A DNA stretch of 64,000 nucleotides from Acinetobacter nosocomialis NIPH 2119 (GTDB lineage: Bacteria; Pseudomonadota; Gammaproteobacteria; Pseudomonadales; Moraxellaceae). Below the pieces are notes generated by a model. It had not been told where the DNA came from, searched no databases, and saw nothing but the letters and a program-made list of their open reading frames with translations. Each line of letters opens with the position of its first letter. Position 1 is the first letter of the stretch. Positions 30,722-39,465 of the stretch are shown piece after piece. The stretch is taken from assembly GCF_000368085.1 (NCBI RefSeq), contig NZ_KB849239.1, positions 2,287,749-2,351,748 of the forward strand, read 5' to 3'. The position numbers were made by a program, and so were the translations under genes.

Positions 30722-32005
30722 ATGTCTATCCTTAGTTGGGACGATTTTGAAGATGATTCGCAAAAACCGGCTGCACCTGAACACAAGTCTGCGCCCATCC
30801 AACCGGAAAAAACGTCTGATTCGCAGAATGTATCTGCTGCGCAGCCATCATCGCAGAGCGTGGCAGCTCCACAATCCGCTGGAACCCATTCCGTGCGATC
30901 AACAAATCCAACCGATTCAATGGCTCGAGCATCTGAAGCCTTAGAACATTTGGATGTTGCTCCTGGCCTGGAAGAGTTAGAAATGGGCGCGCAACGCGTT
31001 CAAGTTGACGACAAAGCCATGATTAACTGTCGCGCTGACTTGAACCAGCTTGTGCCGTTTAAATATGAATGGGCTTGGCAGAAGTATCTTGACGGGTGTG
31101 CAAACCACTGGATGCCGCAAGAAGTGAACATGAACCATGACATCGCACTTTGGAAGTCTGAAAATGGCTTAACCGAAGATGAGCGTACTATTGTTATGCG
31201 TTCTTTAGGTTTCTTCTCGACTGCAGACTCTTTGGTTGCGAACAACTTGGTATTGGCGATTTACCGTCACATTACTAACCCTGAATGCCGTCAGTATATT
31301 TTGCGTCAAGCGTTTGAAGAAGCAATTCACACTCACGCTTACCAATACTGTATCGAATCTTTAGGTATGGATGAAGGCGAAGTCTTCAACATGTACCGCG
31401 AGATTCCATCAGTTGCACGTAAAGCAGCTTGGGGCTTGAAATATACTCAATCATTGAGTGACCCTACTTTCCACACAGGTACGCCTGAAAACGATCAACG
31501 TTTACTTCGTAACTTGATCGCGTTCTACTGTGTACTTGAAGGGATCTTCTTCTACTGTGGCTTTACACAAATTTTGAGTATGGGTCGTCGTAACAAGATG
31601 AACGGTGTTGCTGAGCAGTTCCAATACATTTTGCGTGATGAGTCTATGCACTTGAACTTTGGTATCGACATGATTAACCAAATCAAGATTGAGAACCCTC
31701 ACCTATGGACTGCCGAGTTCCAACAAGAAGTCATTCAAATGATTCTTGAAGGTACGATGCTTGAAATCGAATATGCTCGTGACACAATGCCACGTGGCGT
31801 ATTGGGTATGAATGCAAGCATGATGGAAGAATATTTGAAATTCATCTGTAACCGCCGTTTATCTCAGTTAGGTTTACCAGAGCAATTTGCTGGTGTAACT
31901 AACCCATTTGCGTGGATGTCTGAGATGATGGACTTACGTAAAGAGAAGAACTTCTTTGAAACTCGCGTAACTGACTACCAAACTGGTGGTGCGTTAAGCT
32001 GGTAA
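30722..32005 (+). CDS. nrdB: Ribonucleoside-diphosphate reductase, beta subunit (class Ia)
   Basis: The radical-generating subunit is 427 aa from the ATG at 30722 ([12 protein letters not shown], with GAGAG upstream). An earlier in-frame ATG at 30671 is unlikely. A Gln/Pro/Ser-rich linker of about 85 residues precedes the ferritin-like core. The di-iron ligands and the radical tyrosine lie in [11 protein letters not shown] and [10 protein letters not shown]. The C-terminus [12 protein letters not shown] is the NrdA-docking tail and is intact. A Tn7-like transposon starts 8 bp after the stop codon and separates the gene from its presumed terminator at 56192. Confidence 0.95.
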   Translation: MSILSWDDFEDDSQKPAAPEHKSAPIQPEKTSDSQNVSAAQPSSQSVAAPQSAGTHSVRSTNPTDSMARASEALEHLDVAPGLEELEMGAQRVQVDDKAMINCRADLNQLVPFKYEWAWQKYLDGCANHWMPQEVNMNHDIALWKSENGLTEDERTIVMRSLGFFSTADSLVANNLVLAIYRHITNPECRQYILRQAFEEAIHTHAYQYCIESLGMDEGEVFNMYREIPSVARKAAWGLKYTQSLSDPTFHTGTPENDQRLLRNLIAFYCVLEGIFFYCGFTQILSMGRRNKMNGVAEQFQYILRDESMHLNFGIDMINQIKIENPHLWTAEFQQEVIQMILEGTMLEIEYARDTMPRGVLGMNASMMEEYLKFICNRRLSQLGLPEQFAGVTNPFAWMSEMMDLRKEKNFFETRVTDYQTGGALSW

Positions 32006-32007
32006 GT

Positions 32008-32012
32008 TTAAT
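32008..32012. repeat. Target-site duplication TTAAT (nrdB side)
   Basis: TTAAT immediately precedes the transposon end CGTCA. The same five bases follow the other end at 56170-56174. Confidence 0.85.
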
Positions 32013-32018
32013 CGTCAC

Positions 32019-32083
32019 GCGACACATATGTTGTCATTTGCGACGCATAAAATGTCATTGAGCGACACATAAGTTGTCATTGA
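32019..32083 (+). repeat. Three tandem TnsB-binding-type repeats (nrdB-side end)
   Basis: Copies start at 32019, 32040 and 32062. Each about 22-bp unit fits GCGACRCATANNNTGTCATT and they abut directly. The same unit occurs inverted at 56035-56162. The arrangement is typical of transposase-binding sites in Tn7/Tn5090-type ends. Confidence 0.88.
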
Positions 32084-32099
32084 TAAAAATTCTAATAAA

Positions 32100-32133
32100 T
32101 ATCCAATAAGAGACTTAGGTTTCTTATTGGATA
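32100..32133. terminator. Hairpin just inside the transposon
   Basis: TATCCAATAAG and CTTATTGGATA form a perfect 11-bp stem with a 12-nt loop. It could stop nrdB transcripts from entering the element. No strong T tract follows. Confidence 0.45.
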
Positions 32134-32265
32134 ATTAAAAAATTTCACTTTAAAACTTTAACTATTGAGATTGAATATAAATGTTTGGCTAATTCTGGCT
32201 AAGGAGCAATTCTGCCTCAAACAATTAATCAATTTCAGAATGAATAACTGTTTAAGAAGGTAAAT

Positions 32266-33306
32266 ATGGGATTACAGAACAAATTTCTAACATTCGATGG
32301 TAAGATTTATATTACTCGCTATTCTGATGAATATAAAAAAGCGAGAGAAAAAGATGATAGTATTACTGAAGAAATTCGTAAGAAATTTAAAGAAAATGGA
32401 TATCCTGTTCAAGAAGATTTTATTCAAGGATCATTAGCGACAAGCACTACAATTAAGGAAAAAGGAAAAGACTTTGATATTGATAGAGCAATTGTCATAA
32501 AAGAAGATGATGCCCCAGAAGATCCAACTATTCCTAAAAAAGTTGTATTAGATATTTTAGAGAATAGAGGATTTAAAAATGCAAAAATAAAAAAACCATG
32601 TGTTACAGCAGATTATCAGAGTGAAGATTTACACATTGATATTCCAATTTATAGCAAGTCCTCTTCTGGTCTTTATAAATTAGCCGTCGGTAAAAAAAAT
32701 TCTGATGAAAATAACCGCGAATGGTCTGATTCAGATCCTAAAGGTTTACAGAGCTGGATAAATCAAAAAGATAATTCAGGAATCTATGAAACCGAAAAGC
32801 TTCTTCAATTTAAACGATTAACGCGGTATATAAAAAGATGGAGAAATTTTAATTTTCATGAAGATACTTGTAGAAAAGTTTTTTCTATTGGCCTCACTGT
32901 AATGTTTAAACAAAAATTTCAGTCCTCAATTAATGATGAAGGCTTGGAAAATGATTTAGAGGCATTGAAGAAAACCATAGATCAAATTATAGACAACTCC
33001 AATTACTTTCTTGCGCAACCAGACAATAAATGGAAGATAGAAGTTTATCTACCTGTTTCGCCATATAGAGATATCTTTTCAGGTAGCAGTATAAATACAG
33101 GTACTCAATTAAGAAATAAATTATCAAATCTTAGAACTACATTACAAAAAGTTATTGATGAAACAGATGAGTCAAAACAATGTGGCCTACTAAGAACTGT
33201 GTTCGGCGATGATTTTCCTGAAAGTTCCCAAAATAGTTCTAAGAATGAAGCAGCTAAAGTTGTTTTTGCCTCAGCAGGATCTGTAGGGACCTCTCAAGGC
33301 GCATGA
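32266..33306 (+). CDS. CBASS cyclic-oligonucleotide synthase (CD-NTase)
   Basis: In this 346-aa protein the nucleotidyltransferase signature is complete: QGSLATSTTIK at residues 54-64, DFDID with metal-binding D71 and D73, and HIDIPIY with the third Asp at 125. Family members are switched on by phage infection and make a cyclic di- or trinucleotide signal. The flexible C-terminus ends in GTSQGA, as expected if Cap2 conjugates this end to targets. The gene opens a four-gene operon (overlaps cap2 by 4 nt; AGAAGG ribosome-binding site). The clade and product cannot be settled by reading; pairing with an HNH-SAVED effector favours clade G or D. Confidence 0.93.
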   Translation: MGLQNKFLTFDGKIYITRYSDEYKKAREKDDSITEEIRKKFKENGYPVQEDFIQGSLATSTTIKEKGKDFDIDRAIVIKEDDAPEDPTIPKKVVLDILENRGFKNAKIKKPCVTADYQSEDLHIDIPIYSKSSSGLYKLAVGKKNSDENNREWSDSDPKGLQSWINQKDNSGIYETEKLLQFKRLTRYIKRWRNFNFHEDTCRKVFSIGLTVMFKQKFQSSINDEGLENDLEALKKTIDQIIDNSNYFLAQPDNKWKIEVYLPVSPYRDIFSGSSINTGTQLRNKLSNLRTTLQKVIDETDESKQCGLLRTVFGDDFPESSQNSSKNEAAKVVFASAGSVGTSQGA

Positions 33307-35024
33307 ACTATTCACTAATTATTCAACATTTACAAAGTCGTGGATACTACGTGTCCACGGCTAAACTGCAAGATTTAGACATATTAGAAGTTAATTTTTT
33401 GATTGGAAAAGATCAAATTACATTAATTCATTTTAAAGTTAATGAATTAAAAGAAATGCCTTCATTTTATCTAAAAGATCCACAAAAATTTCCTAGACTT
33501 GCTCATAGTACGTCTTTTGAAGATTACAATCTGGCAAACTTATGTATTAACGTTTCTGATGCAGTATCAGTAAATTATGAAGTTCCAGAAAAAGCTTTTG
33601 AAGATTCGCTTGAAAGACATATTAAGTTACTTACAAAATGTTTAACTGATCTAAATTGGAATAAGGAAGAACTTTTAAGAGAGTTTTTAGCCAGTTGGTA
33701 TAGTCTAAACAATACAAAATTCAATGACATTATCTGTGTTGTAGATTCATCAAAATTTTGTAAATTAAGAGTTTATGCTCCTGAAGGTAAGTATGGTTTG
33801 CAAAGTAGTATATTAGTTCATCCTGAAGATTATGACTTAAAAACCAAAGAACCTTTTTTTAAAATACAAATAGCTCAAAGAAAAGTTAATCCTGATTTGG
33901 GTTGTATTCTTCCCCTACCTGATATTGTGTCTATTCCCTGGACAGCATCAGACCTTCCTTTATGGTTTTTAGAACATATCGAATTATTATCTCCTGATAC
34001 AAAACATCTCTTCTTAACCACATTTGCACAAATTAGAAGAAATATTTTTTGGGTAATATTTAATATAGATACTCCATCCGGAAAATCTTGGTTTGGTTTA
34101 AAATTTCAACATAAAAAATCTAAAGCTAATAAAGCTTTTCCTCTTAAACTAGAAAACTTTTCTGAGTGGAATATAGAAGCATGCTCAATTAAATTATTTG
34201 ATAAATCAAGTTTAATACCTCGTGGTGGTGCTTTCCCTAATCTTCAAGATAAAAATGTTTTATTAGTAGGCTGTGGATCAGTAGGTGGTTATATTGCAGA
34301 TCAACTTGCATCATGTGGTTTAGGAAACTTAACACTTGTAGATTCAGATAGCCTGTCTATTGAAAATATATATAGACATTATTTACCAATAAATTATTTA
34401 AATCAAAAGAAGACTATAGGCCTACAATTTAGAATAGCTACTAAATATCCATGGATTAATATTACTCCTGTTAATGGATGCTTATTAGATCTTAGAAATG
34501 ATTCCATTCTTAATGGATATGACCTCATCATCATTGCGATAGGCTCTCCAACAAAAGAACGAATTTTTCATGATTACTGTCTGAAAAATAATGTAGAGAC
34601 TGCTGTTCTTAATACTTGGACAGAGGGATTTGGAGTAGGTGGACATGCTATTTTAGATATCCCTGAATCTGAAGGATGTTTAAGATGTGCGTATGTTGAT
34701 AATAAGAACTTATGCAGAGGTTTAGTATCTAATCTTAATTTTTTGAAACCTAATCAGGATTTAACTAGAAATCTTTCAGGATGTGGAAACGCTTTTCTTC
34801 CATATTCGAATTTATCTGCAATTCAAACAGCAAATATAACTACCGATCTGGCATTAAAATTCTTACAAGGAAAAGTAATAAAATCTTCAAAAGTAAGCTG
34901 GAAAGGTTGCTCCATAGACGCTTTAAATGAAAATTTAGAATTAACAGACCGTTATTATGCCTTTTCAAAATCATTACTAATCACACCACTATTAAATTCA
35001 GAATGTGATATTTGTAATGAATGA
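33303..35024 (+). CDS. cap2: CBASS Cap2, E2-E1 fusion conjugation enzyme
   Basis: In this 573-aa protein the N-terminal third looks like a divergent ubiquitin E2 domain, with a candidate active cysteine at residue 81 (LANLC). The C-terminal half is an E1/ThiF domain with the nucleotide motif VGCGSVGG near residue 320, a Zn-type CxxC in EGCLRCAYV near 459, and a candidate catalytic cysteine in SGCGNAF near 494. By published CBASS work Cap2 attaches the synthase C-terminus to cellular targets and primes it. The ATG overlaps the cdn stop. Cysteine roles are inferred by position. Confidence 0.9.
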   Translation: MNYSLIIQHLQSRGYYVSTAKLQDLDILEVNFLIGKDQITLIHFKVNELKEMPSFYLKDPQKFPRLAHSTSFEDYNLANLCINVSDAVSVNYEVPEKAFEDSLERHIKLLTKCLTDLNWNKEELLREFLASWYSLNNTKFNDIICVVDSSKFCKLRVYAPEGKYGLQSSILVHPEDYDLKTKEPFFKIQIAQRKVNPDLGCILPLPDIVSIPWTASDLPLWFLEHIELLSPDTKHLFLTTFAQIRRNIFWVIFNIDTPSGKSWFGLKFQHKKSKANKAFPLKLENFSEWNIEACSIKLFDKSSLIPRGGAFPNLQDKNVLLVGCGSVGGYIADQLASCGLGNLTLVDSDSLSIENIYRHYLPINYLNQKKTIGLQFRIATKYPWINITPVNGCLLDLRNDSILNGYDLIIIAIGSPTKERIFHDYCLKNNVETAVLNTWTEGFGVGGHAILDIPESEGCLRCAYVDNKNLCRGLVSNLNFLKPNQDLTRNLSGCGNAFLPYSNLSAIQTANITTDLALKFLQGKVIKSSKVSWKGCSIDALNENLELTDRYYAFSKSLLITPLLNSECDICNE

Positions 35025-35490
35025 CCAATTAACTGTTCATATTTCTGATGCTACTGTTCATCTCCCTTCAAATATCATTGAAATATGGGAACAATATCGT
35101 CAAATCTCACCTAAATCTAAAGAAGCGTGTGGAATACTCATAGGACATCAAATTCAAGGCACTGAAGTCTTTCAATTAGAATTTGTCACTACCCCACAAA
35201 AACTGGACATTAGAACTAGATATAACTTTGTTATGAAAGATCCATTTCATCAAAGCTTTCTTGAAGATAAATATAAAGCCTCAAATGGCACATCTGTTTA
35301 TTTGGGTACATGGCATAGCCATCCAGAATTGATACCTACCCCTTCTTTCATTGACAAGAAAGATTGGCATAATTGTATAGCGAGAAATCAGAATAGAAGA
35401 CTATTTTTTATTATCGTTGGAATTCAGGAAGTTAAAATTTACACTATTAAAAATAGCTATTTAAGTACATCTTCAGCCTTGAGGTTTTAA
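35017..35490 (+). CDS. cap3: CBASS Cap3, JAB/JAMM isopeptidase
   Basis: This 157-aa metalloprotease is taken from the ATG at 35017. A GTG at 35005 would add four residues. The zinc site is complete: the acidic residue in EACGILIG near the N-terminus and the JAMM motif HSHPELIPTPSFID (HxH-x7-SxxD). In type II CBASS, Cap3 removes the synthase conjugates made by Cap2. The start lies inside the end of cap2 (8-nt overlap), so the three genes are translationally linked. Confidence 0.92.
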   Translation: MNDQLTVHISDATVHLPSNIIEIWEQYRQISPKSKEACGILIGHQIQGTEVFQLEFVTTPQKLDIRTRYNFVMKDPFHQSFLEDKYKASNGTSVYLGTWHSHPELIPTPSFIDKKDWHNCIARNQNRRLFFIIVGIQEVKIYTIKNSYLSTSSALRF

Positions 35491-35498
35491 TAAAAAAC

Positions 35499-37085
35499 AT
35501 GAGTGACATCAATTCTCTGCCTAAATTTGAGCTAATACAAAGTAAATTAGAACCATTAGATAACTTACTAACAGCTAAATCATACATCGATGGAATAAAA
35601 TCTGTTTTAGTTTGGGATAGAATTGGACTATTCATAAGCAAGGCAAACAAAAATTTATTAATCTTATTGATTACTTCAGAAAGAATCGAATCTATTCTAC
35701 GGGTGAATCTCTGCGAAATAGATTTGCTAAATTTTCTAGATTATCTTTCAGGTACTAGATCTACTATTGAATTAAGAGCTACGGATAATATTTTAACGTC
35801 CGATGATATTGTAAGTTTAGAAATAATAAATTCTATATGGAAAAAATATGAGTTTTCTACAGTAAGTCTAAAAACCAAAACATTAAAAGTAAAGTTTATA
35901 AAAGACTTTTACAGTAATAAGAAAAAGACTGGTAGAGGTAAACAATTCACTAGTAAAACTATTACCAACTTAATGATTGATAGTCATGGACGCTGTATGT
36001 TTACAGGCTGTGGTGAAAGATTAGATATAGATCAGCTTACAGGAGCAAAGGGAAACTTTGCTTATAATGCACACAATATCGCATCTTCAGACAACGGTGA
36101 GAGAGGTTTACCATTCTTATCTGAAATGCTTTCTGACGAGCCTAATAATGTTCTATTACTATGTGATAAACACCATCGCTTAATCGATAAAGTAGCTCCT
36201 AGTAATTATGACGCAGAAACTTTAAATAATATGCGAAAAGCACATAGTGAAATGGCTCAACAACTTCTAGATGCTCTTGCATTTGAGCCAATTCCAGTAT
36301 ATTCGGTTCTTTGGCCTGTTCATGGGCAACCCGCCTCCAATCCCAACTTAAAAGAAATTTCCTCTAGTCTTCTACCATTACGTTATAGAGTCAATGGCTG
36401 TCTCATCCCCCTATGTGACAGTACTATGAATAGTGAACTATTCAATACACAGATGATTCATCATATTGAGAATGAGGCAGCAAAAATTATTAACCAAACC
36501 AGAACGACTCACCATAAAGCCGCTATTTTTGCATTTGGCCCTATGCCAGCCTTAGTTGGTTTAGGTGCATTACTTGGAAGTAAAGGTGAATTTATACCCA
36601 TGTTAAAGTTTAGAGATAGTCAAAAATGGGAATGGCCAAGTCCAAGTATGATAGATCCATTCAATGAAATAATTGGACTAGATAAACTTAAAAAAAATAA
36701 AGAAGTTGTTTTATGTATCCATGCCACAGCAAAAGTAGATAGAGTTCTAGAAAAAGCAAATCAATTAGCAGATGCTATTAATAATCAGGTAGTGGAGATT
36801 ACTACTCTACCCGAACATATGGGCAGCAAAAGTATACCTCATCCATTAAATGTTAAAGCTCTTACGGCTCAAGTACAAAAATTACTACATCAATTCAAAA
36901 GTGATCATGGAGTTGAACTAGTACATTTATTTATAACAGCTCCAAATGCAGCTTGTGTTGCTGTAGGTCAAGGAATTGATAAAAATCATCCAGATGTAAT
37001 TATCTATGACTATAAGAAAGCTGGTTTAGAGCCCGTTTTTAGAATAAATAGCACAGAACATGGTAATAAATTAGAGTCAATCTAA
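35499..37085 (+). CDS. cap5: CBASS effector Cap5 (HNH-SAVED nuclease) with N-terminal extension
   Basis: In this 528-aa protein the HNH nuclease (residues about 160-230) has paired cysteines in GRCMFTGC, the active motif in NAHNIAS and VLLLCDKHHRLID. A linker leads to the SAVED sensor (about 300-528), whose end HLFITAPNAACVAVGQ and YDY is typical. On binding the cyclic signal such proteins assemble and degrade DNA. The first 150 residues are not part of ordinary Cap5, which begins almost directly at HNH and is about 380-400 aa. The start lies 8 nt after cap3, supporting the long form. Confidence 0.9.
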   Translation: MSDINSLPKFELIQSKLEPLDNLLTAKSYIDGIKSVLVWDRIGLFISKANKNLLILLITSERIESILRVNLCEIDLLNFLDYLSGTRSTIELRATDNILTSDDIVSLEIINSIWKKYEFSTVSLKTKTLKVKFIKDFYSNKKKTGRGKQFTSKTITNLMIDSHGRCMFTGCGERLDIDQLTGAKGNFAYNAHNIASSDNGERGLPFLSEMLSDEPNNVLLLCDKHHRLIDKVAPSNYDAETLNNMRKAHSEMAQQLLDALAFEPIPVYSVLWPVHGQPASNPNLKEISSSLLPLRYRVNGCLIPLCDSTMNSELFNTQMIHHIENEAAKIINQTRTTHHKAAIFAFGPMPALVGLGALLGSKGEFIPMLKFRDSQKWEWPSPSMIDPFNEIIGLDKLKKNKEVVLCIHATAKVDRVLEKANQLADAINNQVVEITTLPEHMGSKSIPHPLNVKALTAQVQKLLHQFKSDHGVELVHLFITAPNAACVAVGQGIDKNHPDVIIYDYKKAGLEPVFRINSTEHGNKLESI

Positions 37086-37101
37086 AAACTATTAACTGAT
37101 A

Positions 37102-37130
37102 AAAGCCTAGGAGAATAACCTAGGCTTTAC
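37102..37130. terminator. Bidirectional terminator after cap5
   Basis: AAAGCCTAGG and CCTAGGCTTT form a 10-bp stem with a 7-nt loop between the convergent cap5 and HTH genes. Confidence 0.8.
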
Positions 37131-37135
37131 AATAT

Positions 37136-37366
37136 TCAAAAATCGTAGAAGCTCAAAAAGTCTTTAATATTTGTATTCATTACTTCTAGCCAATCCATCA
37201 ACTCAATTACATCCAATCGCCTTTCTAAAATTTCAATTTTAGAAACATAAGATTGGGGTTTGTTCAAACGACGCGCAAGCTCGACCTGAGTCACATTTTT
37301 TGACTCACGTAGTTCTATAAGTCTCTTGATTAGGTCTTGATACCTAGGGTCGTGTATTGAGCGCAT
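37136..37366 (-). CDS. XRE-family HTH regulator (76 aa)
   Basis: A single Cro/C1-type helix-turn-helix fills residues about 10-65. The recognition region is VTQVELARRLNKPQSYVSKIE, followed by the family's typical RRLDVIELMDWLEV. It is divergent from the lipoprotein gene at 37426 and convergent to cap5. It may control its divergent neighbour or the CBASS operon, but no operator could be identified. Confidence 0.85.
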   Translation of the reverse strand: MRSIHDPRYQDLIKRLIELRESKNVTQVELARRLNKPQSYVSKIEILERRLDVIELMDWLEVMNTNIKDFLSFYDF

Positions 37367-37425
37367 GGCTCAATATCAGTTACAATTCAAAATATCCCAA
37401 AATAGGATATTTGAGAATTAGAACG

Positions 37426-37971
37426 ATGTTAAAGATTAAAAATTTACCAATAATTCTATGCGTTATGACCGTGGCATCTTGTACAACAAAATTTCAAGAT
37501 ACAGGTACATCTACCTCTGTGAACCAAATGTTGACTAATGAGTGGCATATTCAACCATATGACCCTTCAAAGCCGGTCCTGATCAATAATGAATTTGAAA
37601 TGCGGGTATCTACCTACTCATCACCTATTTTTATTCATCAACAGTGGGTAGAGCAATTAGCATCCCCTTATAGAAAGCTACAAGGACTATGTCGCAGACA
37701 AAATGGGCAATTTACTTATTTAGGTGATAATAATTCAGTAATGATAAATGCTGGATCAGTAAAAAATGGCCAACCATTACCTCCACCCGATCGTTTAACA
37801 ACTGAAGTGCTTACACAAATTCGTAACTCTAAATGGATTGGCGACTATTCTTGCTCAAGTAGCACAGAAAATTGGAAAACCTCCATTAAAGCAACCAACT
37901 GGAGAGCAAAAAATGATGGAACAAATGCTTGGCGATATATAACTCTTACAACAAAGATTGATAAAAATTAA
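37426..37971 (+). CDS. Putative lipoprotein of unknown function
   Basis: The protein is 181 aa from the ATG at 37426 (MLKIKNLPIIL). A type II signal peptide with lipobox VASC places the lipidated cysteine near residue 19. The mature protein has no motif I recognise. A strong hairpin terminator follows. Being divergent from the XRE gene, it may be its regulatory target. A link to CBASS is not shown. Confidence 0.7.
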   Translation: MLKIKNLPIILCVMTVASCTTKFQDTGTSTSVNQMLTNEWHIQPYDPSKPVLINNEFEMRVSTYSSPIFIHQQWVEQLASPYRKLQGLCRRQNGQFTYLGDNNSVMINAGSVKNGQPLPPPDRLTTEVLTQIRNSKWIGDYSCSSSTENWKTSIKATNWRAKNDGTNAWRYITLTTKIDKN

Positions 37972-37980
37972 TTATTCCAA

Positions 37981-38021
37981 ATCAAAACTTTACCCCATAA
38001 CATTAGAGGTAAAGTTTTGAT
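37981..38021. terminator. Terminator after the lipoprotein gene
   Basis: ATCAAAACTTTACC pairs with GGTAAAGTTTTGAT, a 14-bp perfect stem. Confidence 0.7.
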
Positions 38022-38102
38022 CAAATTTATGTTTAAAGATAAATCACACTTAGAAAAATTTTCAAAATATATAAAATAATAACATATTGAAATTTAAACA
38101 AT

Positions 38103-38909
38103 TTAATCAAAATACGAAGGCATCTCCGAAGACTCTATGCGAGTTTTTGGTGAAGTCTCTTTATTAGGAGTTACTCTTTTACTTGCTTCAAGAATTTCAG
38201 ACTTTTGCTTCATTTCCTCTGACCATAAATTATCTCTATATGATTGCCAAAAAATTACTGCAGAAAGTCTTATGTTTGGTGCTAAAAAGATGTGATGCTT
38301 GAAATTTTTATCAATATAATCAAATAACTCAGGATGTATATTAAAGAATAAGGGATTTTGGGCTATTTTTTCTGTCAATCCTGCATACAACTCTAAAGCA
38401 AGTTCTCGAAGTTTCTCTGATCCTAAAAAAATTGATTCTTGAATCATTAATATTGCTACGACAAGACAGTCAATTGACCCAATTTTCGTTAAAGACTCAA
38501 CAGTATATTCATTAAAAGGTTTTCTTTTTATAGGGTTCACTTCTACTCGACTGATAAGTTCAAACTTTACTCGTGGTTCTAATTTTTGAATTAAGTCATT
38601 TATTTCATCTTGATTATAATTAAATGAAGACAAAACCTCCCATAGAACATGCTCAAATATCGCTTTAGAACCCGGGTAAATCCTTTCTATTAAATCAATA
38701 TATTCAAGCTCTGGACTATGACTCCCATTTTGATAACGCCTTAATCTATAAGGTTTGTCTATGGTTTCATTTATAAACTCGCCGATCAATTTTTCTAAAG
38801 AATTCACATTCATTTTTGCAGTTTGAGTTAAATATTCAACCCACACTTTAGTTTTATAAATATTTACAGGGTTTTTTGATTTGCGCCCACGCTTCTTTTT
38901 TTCGTTCAT
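38103..38909 (-). CDS. Unknown transposon protein (268 aa)
   Basis: The protein starts with a basic segment containing RGRKSKNP, which resembles an AT-hook. A helical region with VEYLTQTAKMNVNSLEKLIGE follows, and then a mainly alpha-helical body. DNA binding is plausible from the start of the protein, but no family is recognised. It is divergent from the HTH gene at 39015, with a perfect inverted repeat between them (38929-38952). That pairing suggests autoregulation of this locus. Confidence 0.55.
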   Translation of the reverse strand: MNEKKKRGRKSKNPVNIYKTKVWVEYLTQTAKMNVNSLEKLIGEFINETIDKPYRLRRYQNGSHSPELEYIDLIERIYPGSKAIFEHVLWEVLSSFNYNQDEINDLIQKLEPRVKFELISRVEVNPIKRKPFNEYTVESLTKIGSIDCLVVAILMIQESIFLGSEKLRELALELYAGLTEKIAQNPLFFNIHPELFDYIDKNFKHHIFLAPNIRLSAVIFWQSYRDNLWSEEMKQKSEILEASKRVTPNKETSPKTRIESSEMPSYFD

Positions 38910-38928
38910 TGTCTACCCATTATTTTCG

Positions 38929-38952
38929 GCACGAAATTGGAGAATTTCGTGC
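38929..38952. promoter_or_regulatory. Perfect 10-bp inverted repeat, likely operator
   Basis: GCACGAAATT and AATTTCGTGC are separated by GGAG. The repeat lies 20 bp before the 268-aa gene and 63 bp before the HTH gene at 39015. Its position suits a shared operator. Confidence 0.6.
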
Positions 38953-39014
38953 AGGTTGAATCTTAAATAATTAGTTCTAGAATAATTACTATGTATAACT
39001 AAGCGATACTGAAG

Positions 39015-39260
39015 ATGCAAACTCATCAACAATCCAGATTATTGGTAGCTGAAATAAAAGAAAAATATGGCGAAATTATCGGTGGTTATGATTTAGCAAA
39101 ATTATTGGGCTATAAGTCCACGGCTTCTTTTCGCCAAGCTATTTCTAGAAATCAAATACCATTTTCAACATTCAATATAGAAAATCGTAAAGGCAGATTT
39201 GCTTATACAAATGATGTTCTTGATTGGCTAACAAATCTAAAAAACAAAGGAGATATCTAA
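39015..39260 (+). CDS. Small HTH DNA-binding protein upstream of tnsA
   Basis: This 81-aa protein has a MerR/excisionase-like winged helix: GGYDLAKLLGYKSTASFRQAI as helix-turn-helix, then a wing with RKGRFAYTNDVLDWL. Its size and position about 200 bp before tnsA suggest a regulator of transposition or of the divergent gene at 38103. PrtN-like proteins have a similar plan, so the family is uncertain. Confidence 0.65.
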   Translation: MQTHQQSRLLVAEIKEKYGEIIGGYDLAKLLGYKSTASFRQAISRNQIPFSTFNIENRKGRFAYTNDVLDWLTNLKNKGDI

Positions 39261-39465
39261 TATGGATTAAATAATAGCTAATAAAAAACGGACCCTAAAA
39301 GGATCCGTTAGTGACTTTATACGCAAAGATACAAAGACGTGGTAATCAAAGTATCTTCCGTATAAAGCCACCAGTCAAGTCTTGTTGCTATTTTTTAAGC
39401 AACAAAGAATTTCACTCATCTCTAAAAAAGTTTTGGAGATGTAACGGAATACTGGAAATACATAT

